64,000 bases of DNA from Engraulis encrasicolus (Eukaryota; Chordata; Actinopteri; Clupeiformes; Engraulidae), in NCBI RefSeq assembly GCF_034702125.1, contig NC_085857.1, forward strand, positions 51,262,278 to 51,326,277, read 5' to 3'. A program made the translations under genes and the position numbers. Below the pieces are notes generated by a model. The model did not search any database, was not told the origin of the DNA, and saw only the letters and a program-made list of their open reading frames with translations. Below are positions 25,401-36,539 of this stretch, piece by piece. Numbering within the stretch: the first letter of the stretch is position 1; each line of letters opens with the position of its first letter.

Positions 25401-25462
25401 TCAATAGTCCTCCTGGAGAGCCGTCAGAACAATCTCAGATCTACGCCAACTATGAGCTTTAG
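17401..25462 (+). CDS. CD22/Siglec-like receptor (gene A), spliced
   Basis: Type I immune receptor. Coding exons: 17401-17464 (signal, YVIGCLLLIQ), 17979-18104 plus 18612-18836 (V domain in two exons), 19034-19282 (C2), 19705-19968 (C2), 23852-23951 (TM, YVIIGAFIFGIVCL), 24056-24074, 24571-24689, 24821-24857, 24945-25063, 25408-25462. The lengths sum to 1377 nt, an intact 458-aa frame. The V domain has W (TWTVS), E-strand Cys (SCTMTL), Arg (YHVR) and W (ERWL), as in sialoadhesin, and lacks the F-strand Cys, as Siglecs do. The tail has THYDTV (ITSM form, TxYxxV) and ends QIYANYEL. The V domain is split by a MITE. The start exon is the least certain part. Annotation pipelines would probably call it B-cell receptor CD22-like or sialoadhesin-like. 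Confidence 0.85.
18105..18611 (+). mobile_element. MITE acting as an intron inside the V domain of gene A
   Basis: Begins AG|GTAGAG after TTAA (18099-18102), carries the family's internal text (TTTCCAGAATTGATGTTGCCC, CATTATGACTGG, AAAGATCAAA) plus a second nested repeat, and ends CTCTACTCTGAAG. The homologous right end in other copies reads CTCTACCTTTAAAG. Removing 18105-18611 joins ..ATTAAAG to TATTCTGG and gives KIIKVFW, the same as the unbroken KVTKVFW of gene B. The donor GTAGAG is weak to moderate; the acceptor tract is good. Confidence 0.75.
19541..19580 (+). pseudogene. Duplicated start of a C2 exon (pseudo-exon)
   Basis: AAGTTCCACCCAGGAACAC with TTTGGCTTTT repeats the first bases of the true C2 exon at 19705 (AAGTTCCTCCAAGGAACACC, TTGGCTTTT). 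The copy lacks the rest of the domain, so it is a remnant of a short tandem duplication. Confidence 0.6.
20147..21976 (-). mobile_element. Non-coding TIR element, family R1, copy 3
   Basis: Inverted relative to copies 1 and 2. About 1.83 kb, inserted in the intron between the second C2 exon and the TM exon of gene A. The right end reads GCCGACAATAT instead of GCCGACGATAT, a single change in the terminus. Confidence 0.8.
22044..23077. mobile_element. hAT-like MITE interrupted by a second TIR element
   Basis: CAGGGGTGAGGAAT..GCGGCCCTTGG starts a hAT-like sequence whose sister is at 24140-24412 (ending GGTTCCCCACCCCTG). Within it, 22240-23043 is bounded by GGAGCTCCTAAGT and ACTTAGGAGCTC, inverted termini of a second, inserted element. 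Sequence resumes as AGGGGGGAAATCCAGGTTTGTG, matching AGGGGGAAATCCTGGTTTGTG in the sister. Intronic in gene A. Confidence 0.55.
23081..23352. mobile_element. hAT-type MITE
   Basis: 272 bp bounded by AGGGCTGCACGATA and its near complement (TGTGCAGCCCT), with ATCGATA-rich interior typical of this fish MITE type. No clear 8-bp duplication is visible. Intronic in gene A. Confidence 0.65.
25344..25402 (+). repeat. TTTC microsatellite forming a splice acceptor tract
   Basis: About 15 TTTC units directly precede AATAG at the last coding exon of gene A (25408). The repeat therefore supplies the polypyrimidine tract. Confidence 0.8.
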
Positions 25463-25864
25463 CTGAACCCTTAATTATTATTTTTAATTAGTATTATTAT
25501 TATTATTGTTGTTGTTGTTGTTGTTGTTGTTGTAGGCTATTTAAGTAGTCTATTTGCAAACTATTTTTTAAATGTATCATATAATGTCATTGATGACGCC
25601 AAGTCTCACGTCATGAGGCCATAGTCCCAAGAAAGCGCCAGGAGGACTGACCCCCTCACCCACTTCTTGTATAACTGAATTACAGTTTTTCTCCATCGGT
25701 TCATTTCTTGAAACCAAACAACATGGACAACTAATGAAAATAGGCCAAAGCAGATGAGAAGGAGCTATGCAATTGTTATGGTAGTCACAATTTATATACT
25801 ATAATATACTACACTGCAAAAAAATGATGTAATTTCATATTAGAATTTTACAGCAAGAAGTTGT

Positions 25865-27698
25865 ATATCGTCGGCTTGCTACCAAAACCGCCTAAGTCCG
25901 AATTTGGTCGAAATGAGATTTTTGCATAAACTTACTCCCCTACCACAGCTGCATCACCCTGCCTTTCTGCCAGGTTCATTGATCAATCACAACAGTCACC
26001 AGAGTCAAAAATCTGTATGTATAAAGTCACACACTGCCTATGAGAAAATGAATGACCAGAGACGTAGCTATAGGGAGGACAAGGAGGGCATTCACCTGTA
26101 GGCCTAGGGCCCTCCTGCAGGTGGCAGGGGTAGGGGCCCTATTTTGATCTTGGCAGGTGGTATGGGGGCCCTATCTATTCATCCTGGGGCCCTGTGCACA
26201 ATTGTTCTGCCAATGTGAATTACTTGGGTAACTTGACTTAGCCATTTTTGATGCAAGAAGCCGTTTATTTACATCTGTTGAGAGTATTTTTTTTCTGACT
26301 CTCTCTCTCTCTCTCTTCAAAGACAAGGGCCATGTTTTAAAACTTCATCCTTAGACATCTGTCTTAGATAATCTTATCACACAATGGTTGTAGCCCTACA
26401 TTAATTAATAGTTGTCACCTTGACACGAATTCGGCAATCGTTAATCATGTAGGCCTACTTTATTGATGTTATCACATATTTATAGAAGACTGCCATAGAC
26501 TGCATTGTCTTATAGCAATCTGATATATTGTATCCTATTGTAATTTTTCAAAATGTAGATTTTGAATAGCAGCGGACTGGTGTCACTAGTGCAATGCATT
26601 ATTGCATACACAATTAAATGACCAAGTCCAATGTGTAAGGTATCCAGTAGTGGGTCTATATCATATTCTGAATGGCACGGTCATGGTGTTGAAGTGGGCG
26701 GGGCACAGTTCTATGACCAGGTTACCTCGGTCATGGGCAAGGTTGGGAGGGTTGGGCAGTTCTATGAGCATGGAGAAGAGCAGAAGTTAAGCAAAGATGA
26801 TAAACAAGGAGGAGACAGTTCGTGAGGAGGTACAAGGACCAAAGAAGTGCCCCACCCCTTCATCCTCCTCCATGACTGATGGGACCTCAACATGGAGATT
26901 GGACGTCACTGCATGGCTTACTCTGTGTGGCAATGCAGTTGGTGTCTGACCTGATATGAGCAATGTATGCATTACCATTGTGGCAATTGCTCTGGCACAA
27001 TGACTAAAAGAGTTATACTTTGGATGAAAACGTAAATTATGTTTCATTGAAAGCTGATGTGACTGAAAGTGCTAGAAAGTAAAAGAAATCTGCTGGTAGA
27101 CATGATATATACCAGTATGCTAGATTTACATGTCTTAAGGCAAAAGACACCCCTAAGTGTTTAAGTTAAACAGTTAGACATAATGAACTTATTACATAGC
27201 ATGCTAGATTGTTACAAGGTCTACAGAAATATTTCAATCATTCACCATATCCAGGATTAAAGTTTGGAATAAAAATAAAAAAGAATAGTATAACTATCAA
27301 AATAATGTGCAGTGCATTGTTCTTGTTTTGCTGCTTCAAATAATTTATTTTAAAGTGTTTTGTTTTCCTTAGGAGCCATTTCATGTTTGACTTTCAGCTT
27401 CACTCAAAATAAATAAAGAAAATAAATTAACATCTTGGTACTGTTTGTAGTGGACCAATGACACACACATGATGACAGGATGATGCAGATGTGGTAGGGG
27501 AGTAAAAAAGGGGAGTTCTGCAAAAATCTCCTTTGACCAAAATGATTAGGGGGGACTCACAATTGCTCTTTGCCCAGGGTCTCAGATTTCCTAGAACCGC
27601 CACTGATGTTTGGCGCCCCCTTTGGTGCCTAGTTTTTCCCTGTTTTCCGAAAACCCCAAAATCGGACTTAGGCGGTTTTGGTAGCAAGCCGACGATAT
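25865..27698 (-). mobile_element. Non-coding TIR element, family R1, copy 4
   Basis: About 1.83 kb, inverted relative to copies 1 and 2 and very similar to copy 3. It lies 400 bp after the stop codon of gene A. Confidence 0.8.
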
Positions 27699-29079
27699 AC
27701 CAGTTTACGATTCACTGTTGTAATGTGCAATGCATTGTGCGATATTAGATAGAGTACAATTTACAATTGTAAATTCACATCAACACGTAATATTTTTTTT
27801 ACCACATACTTTAGTACTCAATTTTTCTCCAAGAAAAAGGTATGCTCATTCAATGACATTGCGTTTATCAAATGCTATCAAATGCTATCAAATGGTAGGC
27901 TAACAGGCAGAATCCTCCAAACGTAATAGGCCTACTTTGCCGACGACCACTGCCGAAGCGATTGCATCAGGGCTGACAGAATTGCTTGCTTCATGGGGAT
28001 TCAAAGAAATATAATCACAGATTGTGGGGCAAACGTGAAAGCAATTAAACTTTTGGCCACTGTCTTCACTCAGATGTTGGTAGGCTAAATTGAATAGCAG
28101 AATTGCCTTAATTGTATTTTCAGTTCATATACAGTTTTGGCCCGAATAGGCCTATAAGACGGGGTTTTTGTTATAAAAAATAATGTTTTAAAAAGGGGGG
28201 TCCTCCTATTTACGCGGACTAGACTAAATAATGTTGTCCAACAATAATAATAACAAACCATAAAAATGTTTCTTTATAACTGAAGGCCCAAAATTAGAAT
28301 CTTTCATAGGGCCCAACATTCCTGGTGGCGCCCCTGTTCTCACACATCAATTTGGTCAAATATCTATGTCTAAAAAACACAAAAACTATCTAATTAAATG
28401 TACTGTACTGTATGTGTTGCAATTGAAACAATAAGCCAGTAGAGTCAATAAAAAAGTCAGAAAACCTGTTACTCTTATCCTTTCAGTACACCGCCTCTGC
28501 TGGCAAGGACGGGTATTGCACACACCAAGTGCATTCACACACAGAGGTCTAAATACTTATCAATCAACATGCCATTGAATGTGTGCAGCACGATCACAGT
28601 TTTCATTGTTAGATATAAAATAATACACATATTCACAGAAAGAAAGAAAAAAACAGTCCACGTCTAAGTCATTTGCTTTACTTGTGTGGTGACCAGGGTT
28701 TCCAGTTTGAATGTCTTACTGCCCAATTGGGTTATAAAGCATGATCATTTGTGGGTTAAAAAAAATGGCATAGAATTATGACCATAGAAATCAATACACT
28801 TTATTGGGCTGGGTTTAGTGCCTCCAGGTGACTTTTGGGTAATTATTGGGCTGAAAATAATCAGTCACATCTGGCAACCCTGGGAGTCAAAAAGTTCTGA
28901 CGTGTTAACATTGAGTGCAGTAACAGCTCATGCGCTCTGACAGTTTCAGTCTTTCTAGGTCAACCACAAACCATCGCTTATAGTAACACCTCGGCAAAGC
29001 ACAGCCCTACATGGGAACACACACGCAAAGTAATTCAGCTGCTGACAAGATTCGTTGAAAGGACTCGTTGTTAAATCCC

Positions 29080-29123
<44 letters not shown>

Positions 29124-29265
29124 ATGTGTGAACATATTTGAGTATGTGTCAACCCACCCAGCTTCTATCTATCTGAGGTCACATTTCTGAGAGTTGATGG
29201 GACAGGGGGAGTTTGTGGGCTTGCATCAGAGCAGGCTGTGGTCTGTGAATCTGCATGTAGGGCTT

Positions 29266-29365
<100 letters not shown>

Positions 29366-30066
29366 CTCTCACCTCTTTTTCTCATCACCTCATACATGCC
29401 TGTATGTCGCCTCATCTGCAGCAGCTCACGGTAAGAGACTCATCCTATTGATAGATTCTGTAAACTTTCTAATAGTCAAACTTTGTCTGTGTGTGTTGGG
29501 GGAGGGGTTACCTTCGATGAATATAATGATAGCTAGCACTGTTTGCCTTTGTATATTACTTACAGTAAGCTTTAACTTTCATCAGGAAGTAAGTATGACC
29601 ATGTCTAAAACTGCATGTGTTAGATACGACGAATGCTTTCTTCTAAATCTTTTTTTTTTTAAATATCAGTGAAGTACAGTATACCGACTCTTATTTTCTC
29701 AAGTCAGTCATCATTGTTGACAGACAGGTGAATAGTAATTGCTGCTATCAAAATATTCAGATAGGCTATCGTCATGTGTTAGTAGTTTACTGAATGTCAG
29801 CTAACTCTACAAGGTGACTACAGCAAACTCTACAAGGTGACAAGTGATTTTTACATGGTGTTGAAAGCCTTAAAAAACCCAGGTTTAAGTCCCAATTTTT
29901 ATCAATGTGACCTTTTGGTATTGCCTTTTTTGTAAAAAAAGAATAGACTACAATATTGTTGACACAGAATGAAATGTTAAAAAAATAAAAGAAAAATAAA
30001 ATACGCTATATGAAAAAGAAGGAAAAATAAGAAAACAACTGGACACTGTGAGTGAGTGTACACTTA

Positions 30067-30105
<39 letters not shown>

Positions 30106-30149
30106 TATTATTATTAAGAACAACAACAGAACAACAAAAACAATAACAA

Positions 30150-30930
30150 CTAGTTTCATATAGCGCCTTCCATGGAACCCGCTTTACAAAAATAAGGTAT
30201 TGAAGAAAGAGGAGGGGAGGGTTAAAGGCCATGCCTCAGTAAAGAGATGTGACTTGAGGTGCTTTTTAAAACTCATCCAGTGGGGGTTGGCTGATGTGGA
30301 GAGATAAACTGTTCCAGAAGGTTGGGGCAGCAACACAGAAGGCTCTGACAATAGCCAGAGGTGGGGGATGACAAGCTAGTCCTTGCCAGAGGACCTCAAG
30401 GACCTTGATTGGGAGTAGAGCTGGAGGAGAACAGAGAGGTACTGGGAACCAAGATTGTGGAGTGATTTGTAAGTGAGTAGTAAGATTTTGTAAGTAATGC
30501 GAGATTTCACTGAGAGCCAGTGAAGCTGATTGAGTGTGGGGGTGTTACCAATGCGTTATGTGTGTGAGGACCCTGGCAGCTTAGCCGAACATGCTGTTGA
30601 TCCAGGGCTTTAGTGGGCACACCATAAAGGACACCATTGCAGGTGGGAGGTGATGAAGGCATGGATCCGAGTCTCTATGACAGAGTGAGACAGTGAGGGA
30701 CGGAGTCTGCAGATGTTCTTGAGGTGGTAGAAGGCGGATTTGGGTGTTTCTGATGTGGGCCTGGAGTGAAAGTGTACAGTCCGGGATGATGCCCAGATTA
30801 TACACTTCATTGGAAGGCCTGATAGTACAGCCATCGTCATTCAACAAGATGTCACCAACTTCCTTAGACAGAGATGGGTGGGTTGGGTGCACCACCATGA
30901 GCTCTGTTTTGCCTCCCCCGTTAGTTTGGC
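30150..30930 (-). pseudogene. Degenerate LINE (L2/CR1/Jockey-type) ORF2 end
   Basis: Across several frames the minus strand gives LGIIPDCTLSLQAHI, AFYHLKNICRLRPSLSHS, ETRIHAFITSHLQW, then THSISFTGSQ and RAFCVAAPTFWNSL. These pieces follow the order of the C-terminal part of LINE reverse transcriptases, including the usual AFxHLRNIxRLRPSLS block. Frameshifts and stops show it is dead. Clade not resolved. Confidence 0.75.
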
Positions 30931-31065
30931 CTGAGTTTGCAAGGTGTGGTTAGCATACTGTGCACCATGCACCTGTAATGGATGGCAAGTAGCAGAGTTC
31001 GACAGTATAACTTTGGTAAACCTCCCGACCAAAGCCCCAGAGGTAGCACTGAGCTCTCGGTCTGG

Positions 31066-31146
31066 ACCTTTAGCTCAGAGGTAACGTACTGTGCTTCCCA
31101 TGCCGAAAGAGAGCGAACTGGTTTGTTGGGGGTTTGAGCCCCGAGA
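31066..31146 (+). mobile_element. tRNA-like SINE fragment
   Basis: CCTTTAGCTCAGAGGTAAC looks like an A box and GGGTTTGAGCCCC like a B box, spaced as in a tRNA. The acceptor stem does not close, so it is more likely a SINE head or tRNA pseudogene than a gene. Confidence 0.45.
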
Positions 31147-33427
31147 GGTTACACACGGATGAAGCAAAACACTCTGAATATGTGGGCAAGTGACAATACT
31201 GTTTAACAGGTCCCCTGGTTGTACAGGCCTTTAAATGGGAAAATAATCCTTCTCAAATAGTTATTAAAAAGGTAGTAATCATCCCTACCTGAAATAATCT
31301 AAATATAGTCATTGTTTTTAATCAGTTGGTCAGAAAAAAATAACTAAAAGTATAACAACACACTTAAGTAGAGTAACTAATATCACAGAGTGCTATCAGC
31401 TCTCAATTGCACGCAAGGCCTGGCAGCAGCATGTGGTTAGCATACTGTATGCACCGGGCGTGCACACATGTGGCAACACGCTCTGAATATAGGCTACAGT
31501 AGGCTACAGTGACAGGGTACATAATACTCTTTATTACACGTGAGTAAATTAAACCATTTCAGAGAATTACTGTTAATCTTAGATATAGGCTTAATGCTAA
31601 AATAGCTTTGTAAAATAACCAAGCAGCCTCTTTTTGCTGATCAGTCCACCAGCCGTTTAGTATTTGATGAAAACCCTCAATTTCATCTTAACAGCATTGG
31701 TATGCTATTGCCTTCGTCATTATACTTTTGCTGACAGTACAGGCTTTGCACAAAGGGATTAAAGTAGCCTAAATCACTTGGGCATGACAACATTAGCATT
31801 CTCACTCACTGTCCGGTGCCAGGTGCCTTTCCTGGATCACTAGCCATATTGCTATATATTTTTCTTTTTCCATTTTTTTTCTTTTACCATGATAGCCCAT
31901 GTTAAGCTCAGACATGAGAACTTGTGTGTGTGCTATTTTAATAATAATGCAAATGGTTGATACACAAGGGTCAAGCAACAGAATATAGCCTATTGTGATA
32001 CTACATGTCATACCCAAGAATAAGGTACCAAAGTCATTGACACATAAATGATTACTAGCCACATCCAGCTGTTACCAGCATTTGGCTGGTTGTAGGTGCT
32101 AATGCCAAGGCCTGAAAACAACTAGACAAAGTAAAATAGCTAAAATCACAGGGTGTGAACTTTGATGTTGCCAAGAGTCAGACAGCTTGCCCTGACGCTG
32201 CAACGTGTGGTTAGAAGAGGCACCATGCAGCCTCGTGGCAACACGCTCTGAGTATACGGTGGAACAGTGCGTGGGCACAGGCTTGTTTCCTGTGCTTATG
32301 TTAACTAGTGCAAGGGGGCAATGAGAGGAACAAATAGAAAACCTCTGTATGTTAATTTCTTAATAAAAAAATGTATGGACCTTATAATTGGGAATTGAAA
32401 AAGCAATGGTAAAGGTTTACCAATTAGTGAGAAAAATATTAAGAAAGAAGCCAAATCTACTGTATTTGCAGTTGGCTGTTCGTCGTGTATTTATCCAGTC
32501 TAGATAACTTTACAATATGATTGTGAATTTTGATATTGATACATTGCCTATGTATGCACACAACCTGGCAGTTTCTGTAAATGTGTGGTTAGGGGAGACA
32601 CATTTCTTACCCAAGTGCAAGTGTGTGTGTGGGAGAGCGACCTTCTCACCTGTGTGTTAAGCACTGTATTTGTTTCTGATCTGAAGTACAAGGACTGTGT
32701 GGACCCATGTTGGTTTCCGTTTACAGTACAGTATATTACAATATGATTAGGGCAAAAGGGCAGGTGAAGCAATTGAACCAATTTCACACTCAATACTGTA
32801 GGTGTTCGTCCACAAAATAAAATGAGATATCACAAGAGAGCTTGATAATGCGTGTTTGGCACGGTGGCTGGCCTCAGTTCTCACTTTACACAGATGTGGG
32901 ATGAGATCTGCTTGCAATACATGCCCTATAGATGTTAGAGTTACTCTGACTCGACAAAACAAGAAATCACAGAACCTATGCACAGTTTACAGGGCTAAAA
33001 TAAAGAAAAGTACTGTAATGGTGATTCACTGTCACCGTCTGTTGGTGTGTGGGGATAGCATATTGCAATACGCAGCACTCCCGACTCTTTCACTGCAAGC
33101 CAAGCCTCTGATGTGTGTCTTACCCCTGCATGTATCATGGTATTAGATAGACAGCCAGAGAGATATGAAATAATTGCGTTCCCCACAAGAGGGTGTGCAA
33201 TGACCCTGTTTGTTTATCTGTCTGTCTGTCTGCAATGAGTGTGTATGTTGTCACACAAAATCAGAAGCGTCTAGCATTGGCTGGGACAGGCTACCATTGC
33301 TAAATGGTCTTGTTATTGTTTTTTTTTAAAGATTGTGTCAAATATAGTAGAAGCTTTGTGTGCTCTTGTCAGAAAATTGTTTGCCTTTATTGTTTCACTT
33401 TATTTTTTGTAGGTTGCACAGCACACC

Positions 33428-36400
33428 ATGGTACAAGCTCAAGGATGGCTACATATTCTGCTGTTGAGTATGAACTTCACTGAAGGTAGGCCTAAATGCT
33501 CTTGTAGGTGTTTGAAATGTATACCCTACATTTGTTAAATGCAGCAAAGAAATAAAACCTTTTTTATTTCACCATGGAAAGAAATACAACAAATATATCC
33601 TAACTACATCATTTTATTATTTTGATTTTTTAATTATTTTATTATTATATACCATATATACGTGGGTGGTTGACGTTTAAGGGCGTAACGCAATGTTTCT
33701 GTCATGCCATGCTTAGGTTCATTTTACGGTGTGCTGTGGTGTGACTGCTCTTATAGAAGGAAAAAAAAGTTTTTTTTATAAATGAAAACACATATTAAGA
33801 TTAAACACAATATCATTATCAAGTTAGCATGAGCTCAGATATCAGTCATGTATACAAAAAGATTAAAATGGCCATAATTCAGTGAATTTCCTGTGGTGTG
33901 ACTTCATTTTCCTGCCGTGTGACATGCCTATGCAATGTGTTGATGCAGGACACATTTTCCAAAAAATAGTAAAAAAAATAAGGTGAAATTCCACGGACGA
34001 CTAAGTGCTTTATTTTTATTTTTTTATTTTTTCAATTTTGAGGCGTTACACCCTTAAACGTCAACCACCCATATACAGTATATATGATGTATATAATATA
34101 TCTAACAAATAACTAATGAATTAGGTTGTGTAAGATGGCGTTACAAGGTTGCTACCTGACAGCAGCGATATATAAAGCATGACATTAAGAAGTCAATTAT
34201 GTGTGTACGTTGATTCGCAGGTTTTTCATCTGATGGCTGGAATGTGAGCTTCTTTCATGATTCCCTATGTGCAGTGAGAGGATCATCAGTGATGCTGCCA
34301 TGTTACTACACTTATCCTGCTAGACACAAAGTCACCAAAGTATTCTGGACAATACGTAAACAAGACAAAATAGAGCCAGATGATCTCTCTGAATTAACAG
34401 CCTACAGAGGTCGGGTGCAGTACAGCAATCTAACCAATATTTGCAGTATGTCTTTGACAGACGTCCAGCTGTCAGATGCTACAGAATATCATGCAAGAAT
34501 CGTCACTGACCAGGACAGATGGCTTACTAAACTAGGACTTCACTTATCAGTCACAAGTAATTATTTATAAACTATTTATTTTGTATATTGAATTACTGCT
34601 ACTTTTGTTTCGCTCTTTTTTCCCATCAAACACCACTCCTACTCTTGCGTGTCACTGATATTGAACTTGTCTTTCTAGATCTTTCGGTGCTGTTCCCTAG
34701 TCCAGTAATAGAGGGCAGTAGCATCACGCTCATTTGCAACACCACATGCAGATTGCAGAACAATACCACCATTACATGGAGAAAAGATGGAGAAGACTTG
34801 CCAGGGACAAGCCAGGAACTCATCATTTTTAATGTCAGTGTGACAGACATGGGAAACTATTCATGTGCCCTTAAGCACTTTGAGTACACTTTTTCTCCAA
34901 CAGTGCATCTTACTGTCATGTGTGAGTATTAAGTGAAATCGGCCAAAATGAAAAAAAATATATTAATCTGAGTTTCTGTTACAAGTTACAAGAAAAGTAT
35001 TTGAATGGGAGCCAAACTATAGTGTGAGAAAAACTGAACCCGCAAATATTAACAAATGCCCAACTAAATTAATCCATAACAAAACGGTCTTCTTCCCCTA
35101 GTTGCACCAAAGAACACCTACATATTTGTGACACCATCTCAAGATGTTCTCGAAGGAGATTCAGTGTCTCTGACCTGCAGCAGTAGTGCCTACCCACCTG
35201 TCGACAGCTACACCTGGTACAAGTCAAACTGGTCCACTCCTGTAGGATGGGGGCAACAGTACAACATCTCTGACACTCATTTTGAGGATGCAGGACAGTA
35301 CTTCTGCGAGGCCAGGAATGAAATTGGAGCTCAGAGGTCACCTGCTATTTCTGTCAATGTTACAGGTATGGATAATTGTGGTTATGACTACATGACTATG
35401 GGTTGAGTTTCCCAACACTAGAGGTATTTTTAGACAACTGGACTCCTTTCTGGAACATGAAGTCAACTCTATACTAAGCCTGAATTATGCAGGAGCAGTC
35501 CTAGGGGTGGGTCTACTGCATTGGGGGACATACATTTAGGTAGCAAATTGGCGTTTTGTCAGATGTACATGTATAGCTTCACATGCTTGTGGTTATGTCA
35601 TACACAGTAAAAACTGGAGTGTTAATGCAACACTAACAGAGTCGATTTAACACCTTCTAGAGTGTATTTGGTCCCAAAGCACTCTCTAAGTGTTGAATTA
35701 ACACTGCATTTTTTACTGTGTACTGTTTCTGGATTACAGTGCCAGTGCATGGTGAACACACAAGCTACATGTATGTGCCCATTGCTATTATTGGGGTCCT
35801 TGTTTTTGGAATTGTGGTGACTTCTTACATAATACACAGGATCAGGTATGTCAAATTTCTTTTCCACCCAAAAACCATGGTTATATCTAAAACTCCAATG
35901 ATTATAAAATAAATAACTTCTTTTTTCATATATTTTGCGAAGGAGGAGAGCCAAAGATGGGGTAAGACACTCTTCTCTCTTAGAACTTCCAAAACGTACA
36001 GACATCCTCTCTTAGCATGTAGTTTGTTTGTAATGGTGCCTCTCTCGCTCTCTCTCACTCGCTCTCTCTCTTGCTCTCTCAGTGGTTCGTCCAAGCTAGA
36101 GCTGCTCACACTCCCACAGACCAGAGTACAGTAAACGATGACGATGGTGTTGAGTACTCCACCGTCCAGCCCCACAGCTCCACAGCTGGTCTGGAGGTGA
36201 ATTACAGTGTGAAGGATGATTATGAAAATGTTGGTGTAGAGTACTCCATGGTCCAGCTCCACGGTCAGAGGGAGACAGAGGACCCTCGGGAAAATGATCA
36301 GGACCAGGAGTACATCACTGTGTACTTACCTCAAACTTCAACTCTGTGAGTGTCAATCTGTATGTCTCCCTGTCTGTATATGTGTTTAGCCTATTTGTCA

Positions 36401-36539
36401 TGCAGCAACACATACCCCCCCCCCCCTCTCTGCAATAGTGTAACCTTTTCTAATGATGGTGCTCTTTCATTGCAGAACCCCTGTTCAACCAGAAGAGGCA
36501 CTTTTGAGCATCTACAGTAACGTCCAGCCAAGAAGATGA
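33428..36539 (+). CDS. CD22/Siglec-like receptor with ITIMs (gene B), spliced
   Basis: Coding exons: 33428-33485 (signal, WLHILLLSMNF), 34221-34556 (V), 34679-34921 (C2), 35102-35365 (C2), 35740-35845 (TM, VPIAIIGVLVFGIVV), 35943-35961, 36083-36345, 36476-36539. They sum to 1353 nt, an intact 450-aa frame. The V domain is one exon; it keeps the Siglec pattern of N-terminal W, B- and E-strand Cys (NICSMSL), Arg (YHARI) and W (DRWL), and has Ala where the F-strand Cys would be. The tail carries VEYSTV, VEYSMV and SIYSNV, which fit the ITIM, plus YENV, a Grb2-type site. It should recruit SH2 phosphatases and inhibit signalling, as CD22 does (family knowledge). ATTAAA near 36652 is a possible poly(A) signal. 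Confidence 0.88.
33662..34070. mobile_element. MITE in intron 1 of gene B
   Basis: About 410 bp bounded by GTGGGTGGTTGACGTTTAAG and its complement, with GGCGTAACGC / GCGTTAC continuing the termini. No ORF. Confidence 0.75.
35605..35722. mobile_element. Small palindromic MITE next to the TM exon of gene B
   Basis: CAGTAAAAACTGGAGTGTTAA pairs with TTAACACTGCATTTTTTACTG over its termini, about 118 bp in all. It ends 17 bp before the acceptor of the TM exon at 35740, so it supplies much of that acceptor region. Confidence 0.65.

Noticed and set aside
30581..30898. A stand-alone gene of 105 aa
   Set aside because: It is one frame of a broken LINE ORF2; matching pieces continue in other frames on both sides.
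31066..31146. A functional tRNA gene
   Set aside because: A and B box-like text is present but the acceptor stem does not pair.
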